Source of the DNA: an uncultured Spirochaetia bacterium
GTDB taxonomy: Bacteria; Spirochaetota; UBA6919
Direction of reading: 5' to 3'
Length of the DNA stretch: 6,879 bases
NCBI GenBank assembly: GCA_913053665.1
Contig: CAJXGR010000168.1
Coordinates: 1-6,879 of the forward strand
Made by a program: the position numbers and the translations under genes. The notes beneath the pieces were generated by a model. It did not search any database. It saw nothing but the letters and a program-made list of their open reading frames with translations, and was not told the origin of the DNA. Of this stretch, positions 4,726 through 6,879 are shown in pieces (within the stretch, counting starts at the first letter, position 1; each line of letters begins with the position of its first letter).

Positions 4726-6501
4726 ATGAAAACACAAAAACTCCTCTCTTTAATCATTGTTAGTTTACTATCAGTCCAGACTTTAACCCATTCAAAGGAT
4801 TGGCAAGACGAAGGTAAAATCCTGGATAATGCCAAGTTTGCTGAGAGTCAAAAAGATTATAAAGAAGCTGAGAACTTATATCAAAGGCTGGAAAAGAAAT
4901 ATCCTACCAATATCAATTATCTGGCCATAGGAGAATACTTTGCCCGACGCAAAGACTTTAAAAAAGCCACACGCTATTTCTACAAGTCCTACAGCAACTT
5001 AGTCCAGGATTATAATCAATTGGAAGATCTATTTTATAAGTACGAAATGCATAATGAGCTACTCAAACTCTATTTAAAGGAAAAATATATCACAGATCGT
5101 GTCTTGAAAAGGCGATTCTCAAGAAAAGCCATCCGCTGGTATAAATTACTATCAAAGCATAAAAAGGCCATCCACTTCATCATCAGGAAGATTGAAAAAG
5201 CGGATCGTCCTGTCACCTTTGAATTCCGATCCATTGTGGGTGAAATCAATGAGTCCTACGAGTCGGAATCCTTTTACTTCATAGAGTTATATGATATTGC
5301 CATAGAAGAGAATCTGACAGACGATGTCATTTTGCAATTAAAAAAGTTAAAGAAAAAAAAGCTAAAGTTTTTTCAATATTATCTCATAGAAAAGTTCTTG
5401 GGCATCCTGTATTTTAAGAAAAAAGATTACGAGAAGTCCTACTTTTACTATCAACAGGCGATTCAACGGGGTCTCTACTCTCCCTATGAGTTAGAGAAGC
5501 TGTTTCATCAGTTTAAGATTGTTGGCCAGCATAGACTGCGGTTGAAACTGGTGGATCAATACATAAAGGTGCTCCAAAAGGAGAAGACGGCTCAACACAG
5601 GGATCAGAGACTCTTTCAGTTCATGTTGATAAAAGCCCGATTACATCTTAGACTGGGTGAACAAAAGAAAGCTGAAGATATATACCTTAAGATATTGTCC
5701 AGGAAATCAAAAGGACTGGACAGATCCATTACAAACGAGATCTACTTTAATCTTGGTAAGATATATTTTACCAAGAACCAGTATGAGAAAGCCAAGAACA
5801 TGTTTCTGAATATCGATAATCACGGGATGATCAATGGGAAAATCTATGTGGCACGGTGTAAACTAGCCATAAATGACTATGATGGGGCTTTCAATATTCT
5901 TGTCTTAATAGGTAATAACAGCCGATCCATCTATTATAAGGCCCTCATAACCTTGTTCCAGTCAAAAACACAAACAAGTATTAAACTCTTTGAGAAGGTG
6001 ATCCTGCGATACGGCCAATCTGATATGGCTTTAAAGTCCCTTGAAAAGCTGGAAATGTTGTATCAGATAAAGGATGATAAGAAGAAACTCAAGGCCTTTA
6101 TACGCTTTGAGAAGCTTTTAGACCGATTAGATTATAACAGATTATTGAATCACTACAGTGACCTTCTGTCAGTCTACTCAGGAAGCGAAGATCAGAAAAG
6201 CTACTTCCAACTCCATTATGCGGTGATCTACATACATAAAAAGGACTATTACAAGGCTTTAAGGATATTAAAATCTATTAAGGCTTCTTCTAAACATCCT
6301 TTTTGGGTACAGAAGTCAAGCTATTTATTGGGTCAGCTTTATATAGAGAGGCTCAATAAAAAGAAAGAGGGGCTTAAGCTTTTACAGGAGCTTAAGCGAA
6401 AGCATCCACGCACTTTATTCCTGCAATCAGCCAATGAATTGATCAAGAGGTACAGCCCTAAAGTTGATAAGAAGGAGAAAAAACGCCCCGGGCCATCGTA
6501 A
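4726..6501 (+). CDS. Secreted tetratricopeptide-repeat protein of unknown function
   Basis: A 591-aa protein. Residues 1-23 look like a signal peptide (KTQK, then LLSLIIVSLLSVQTL); there is no lipobox cysteine and no later membrane span, so it is probably periplasmic or surface-associated. The rest is helical and carries TPR-like units at about 31-61 (AKFAESQKDYKEAENLYQRL), 63-93, 221-252 (LGILYFKKKDYEKSYFYYQQ), 299-328, 335-364 (LGKIYFTKNQYEKAKNMF), 370-397, 494-520 (AVIYIHKKDYYKALRIL) and 531-562. The last unit resembles the repeats of BamD and YbgF/CpoB. The regions between, about 94-220 and 400-490, are probably degenerate helical repeats. The C-terminus is a short charged tail rich in Lys. 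TPR arrays bind other proteins, so a scaffold role in the envelope is the likely job; the partner is unknown. It is transcribed alone, with no gene close downstream in the window. Confidence 0.8.
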   Translation: MKTQKLLSLIIVSLLSVQTLTHSKDWQDEGKILDNAKFAESQKDYKEAENLYQRLEKKYPTNINYLAIGEYFARRKDFKKATRYFYKSYSNLVQDYNQLEDLFYKYEMHNELLKLYLKEKYITDRVLKRRFSRKAIRWYKLLSKHKKAIHFIIRKIEKADRPVTFEFRSIVGEINESYESESFYFIELYDIAIEENLTDDVILQLKKLKKKKLKFFQYYLIEKFLGILYFKKKDYEKSYFYYQQAIQRGLYSPYELEKLFHQFKIVGQHRLRLKLVDQYIKVLQKEKTAQHRDQRLFQFMLIKARLHLRLGEQKKAEDIYLKILSRKSKGLDRSITNEIYFNLGKIYFTKNQYEKAKNMFLNIDNHGMINGKIYVARCKLAINDYDGAFNILVLIGNNSRSIYYKALITLFQSKTQTSIKLFEKVILRYGQSDMALKSLEKLEMLYQIKDDKKKLKAFIRFEKLLDRLDYNRLLNHYSDLLSVYSGSEDQKSYFQLHYAVIYIHKKDYYKALRILKSIKASSKHPFWVQKSSYLLGQLYIERLNKKKEGLKLLQELKRKHPRTLFLQSANELIKRYSPKVDKKEKKRPGPS

Positions 6502-6671
6502 TTAGAACCAAACTTATCTATACTCATCACATCTGGCTAGTGACATAACATTTAATGATCATTGCCTTCAGGGTTTTGGGCATCGATTTTCATAAAACTG
6601 TGATGAAAGTGGACGTTTGTAACGATAAGTTCTCTTGAATGATGGCTAGGAAATTATCGAGGAGAGGGTCG
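6502..6671. other. Non-coding stretch after the TPR gene
   Basis: Short frames exist on both strands (27 aa or fewer from an ATG) but none has a ribosome binding site or recognisable product. A weak hairpin, tttcat (6588-6593) / atgaaa (6603-6608), is the only structure seen. No clear intrinsic terminator for the TPR gene was found. Confidence 0.5.
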
Positions 6672-6716
6672 GGGCTATTTAATGTTTCTTTAACTCGTTA
6701 TTTTTTTATGTAATGT

Positions 6717-6736
6717 GGTCAGGCAGGACGCTGACC
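6717..6736. repeat. Short palindrome inside the 6672-6814 element
   Basis: ggtcag (6717-6722) and ctgacc (6731-6736) pair across an 8-base centre. One more C:G pair (6724 with 6730) forms if base 6723 bulges. Confidence 0.5.
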
Positions 6737-6758
6737 TACTTCTTTTAAAATATTGGTA

Positions 6759-6780
6759 GAACAGACATTCCTGTCTGTTC
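6759..6780. repeat. REP-like palindrome, CAGAC-N6-GTCTG type
   Basis: Perfect 8-bp arms gaacagac and gtctgttc flank the 6-base loop attcct. The CAGAC-N6-GTCTG core is the same as in the palindrome at 1443-1476, with a different loop, so the two may belong to related repeat families. Confidence 0.7.
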
Positions 6781-6864
6781 GGGATAAACAATTATATAGA
6801 GAATTAAATAGCCCTGTAGAGAGAGTGCAAGTTTACTTTAGGGTAAAAAAATAAGACTTGTTTG

Positions 6865-6879
6865 CCACAGAGACACAGA
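6865..6879. repeat. Start of a CACAGAGA-type repeat cut by the window edge
   Basis: The window ends in ccacagagacacaga. Runs of this kind (CACAGAGACACAGAG and variants) recur, from memory, in intergenic regions of many environmental bacteria. Only 15 bases are visible, so the call is tentative. Confidence 0.3.

Larger units (their letters stand above)
6672..6814. mobile_element. MITE-like palindromic element with 12-bp terminal inverted repeats
   Basis: gggctatttaat (6672-6683) is exactly complementary to attaaatagccc (6803-6814), enclosing 119 bp. Nested inside are two further palindromes, ggtcag/ctgacc (6717-6722, 6731-6736) and gaacagac/gtctgttc (6759-6766, 6773-6780). There is no coding capacity. 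No obvious target-site duplication flanks the ends, so it may be a composite REP-like (BIME-like) element rather than a true MITE. Confidence 0.4.

Noticed and set aside
6556..6639. A 27-aa plus-strand frame beginning MIIAFRVLGIDFHK, and a minus-strand frame through the same bases ending KIDAQNPEGNDH
   Set aside because: Neither has a ribosome binding site or a recognised family; the minus-strand frame has no good start codon and is stopped upstream.

Overview
The window (about 6.9 kb, AT-rich by eye) looks like chromosome from a motile diderm (Gram-negative-type) bacterium. It carries a chemoreceptor end fused to an oxygen-binding hemerythrin domain, an HD-GYP cyclic-di-GMP phosphodiesterase, a periplasmic MlaC-type lipid carrier, a secreted TlpA-like thioredoxin and a secreted TPR protein. 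The lysine-rich, low-GC proteins and the gene mix would fit a spirochaete or a delta-proteobacterium-like lineage. That placement is a guess, because no rRNA or marker gene is present.

Layout, left to right. (1) Positions 2-570 (+): the 3' end of a methyl-accepting chemotaxis protein fused to a complete-looking bacteriohemerythrin domain, broken by one frameshift near 263-290. (2) 591-623: a palindromic REP-like hairpin between convergent genes. (3) 669-1292 (-): MlaC/Ttg2D-family protein with a TTG start. (4) 1443-1476: a second palindrome of the same type. (5) 1540-2718 (-): HD-GYP protein. (6) 2719-3236: a 518-bp AT-rich divergent intergenic region with several dyads and no convincing gene. 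(7) 3237-3842 and 3858-4331 (+): a TlpA-like thioredoxin and a DinB-fold protein, 15 bp apart and probably co-transcribed. (8) 4416-4571 (-): a 51-aa small gene with a good ribosome binding site. (9) 4726-6501 (+): a 591-aa secreted TPR protein. (10) 6502-6879: non-coding, holding a roughly 143-bp MITE-like element with 12-bp terminal inverted repeats around two internal hairpins. The window ends at the start of a CACAGAGA-type repeat.

How the genes relate. The hemerythrin chemoreceptor (oxygen or redox taxis) and the HD-GYP enzyme (c-di-GMP turnover) are both signalling proteins, but nothing here shows a direct link. TlpA plus DinB is the only clear operon. MlaC stands alone, without the rest of an Mla transporter. 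The most notable items are the frameshifted chemoreceptor-hemerythrin gene, the small 51-aa gene, the nested palindromic element at 6672-6814 and the recurrent palindromes at gene 3' ends. I see no defence system, CRISPR array, tRNA, rRNA or transposase gene.
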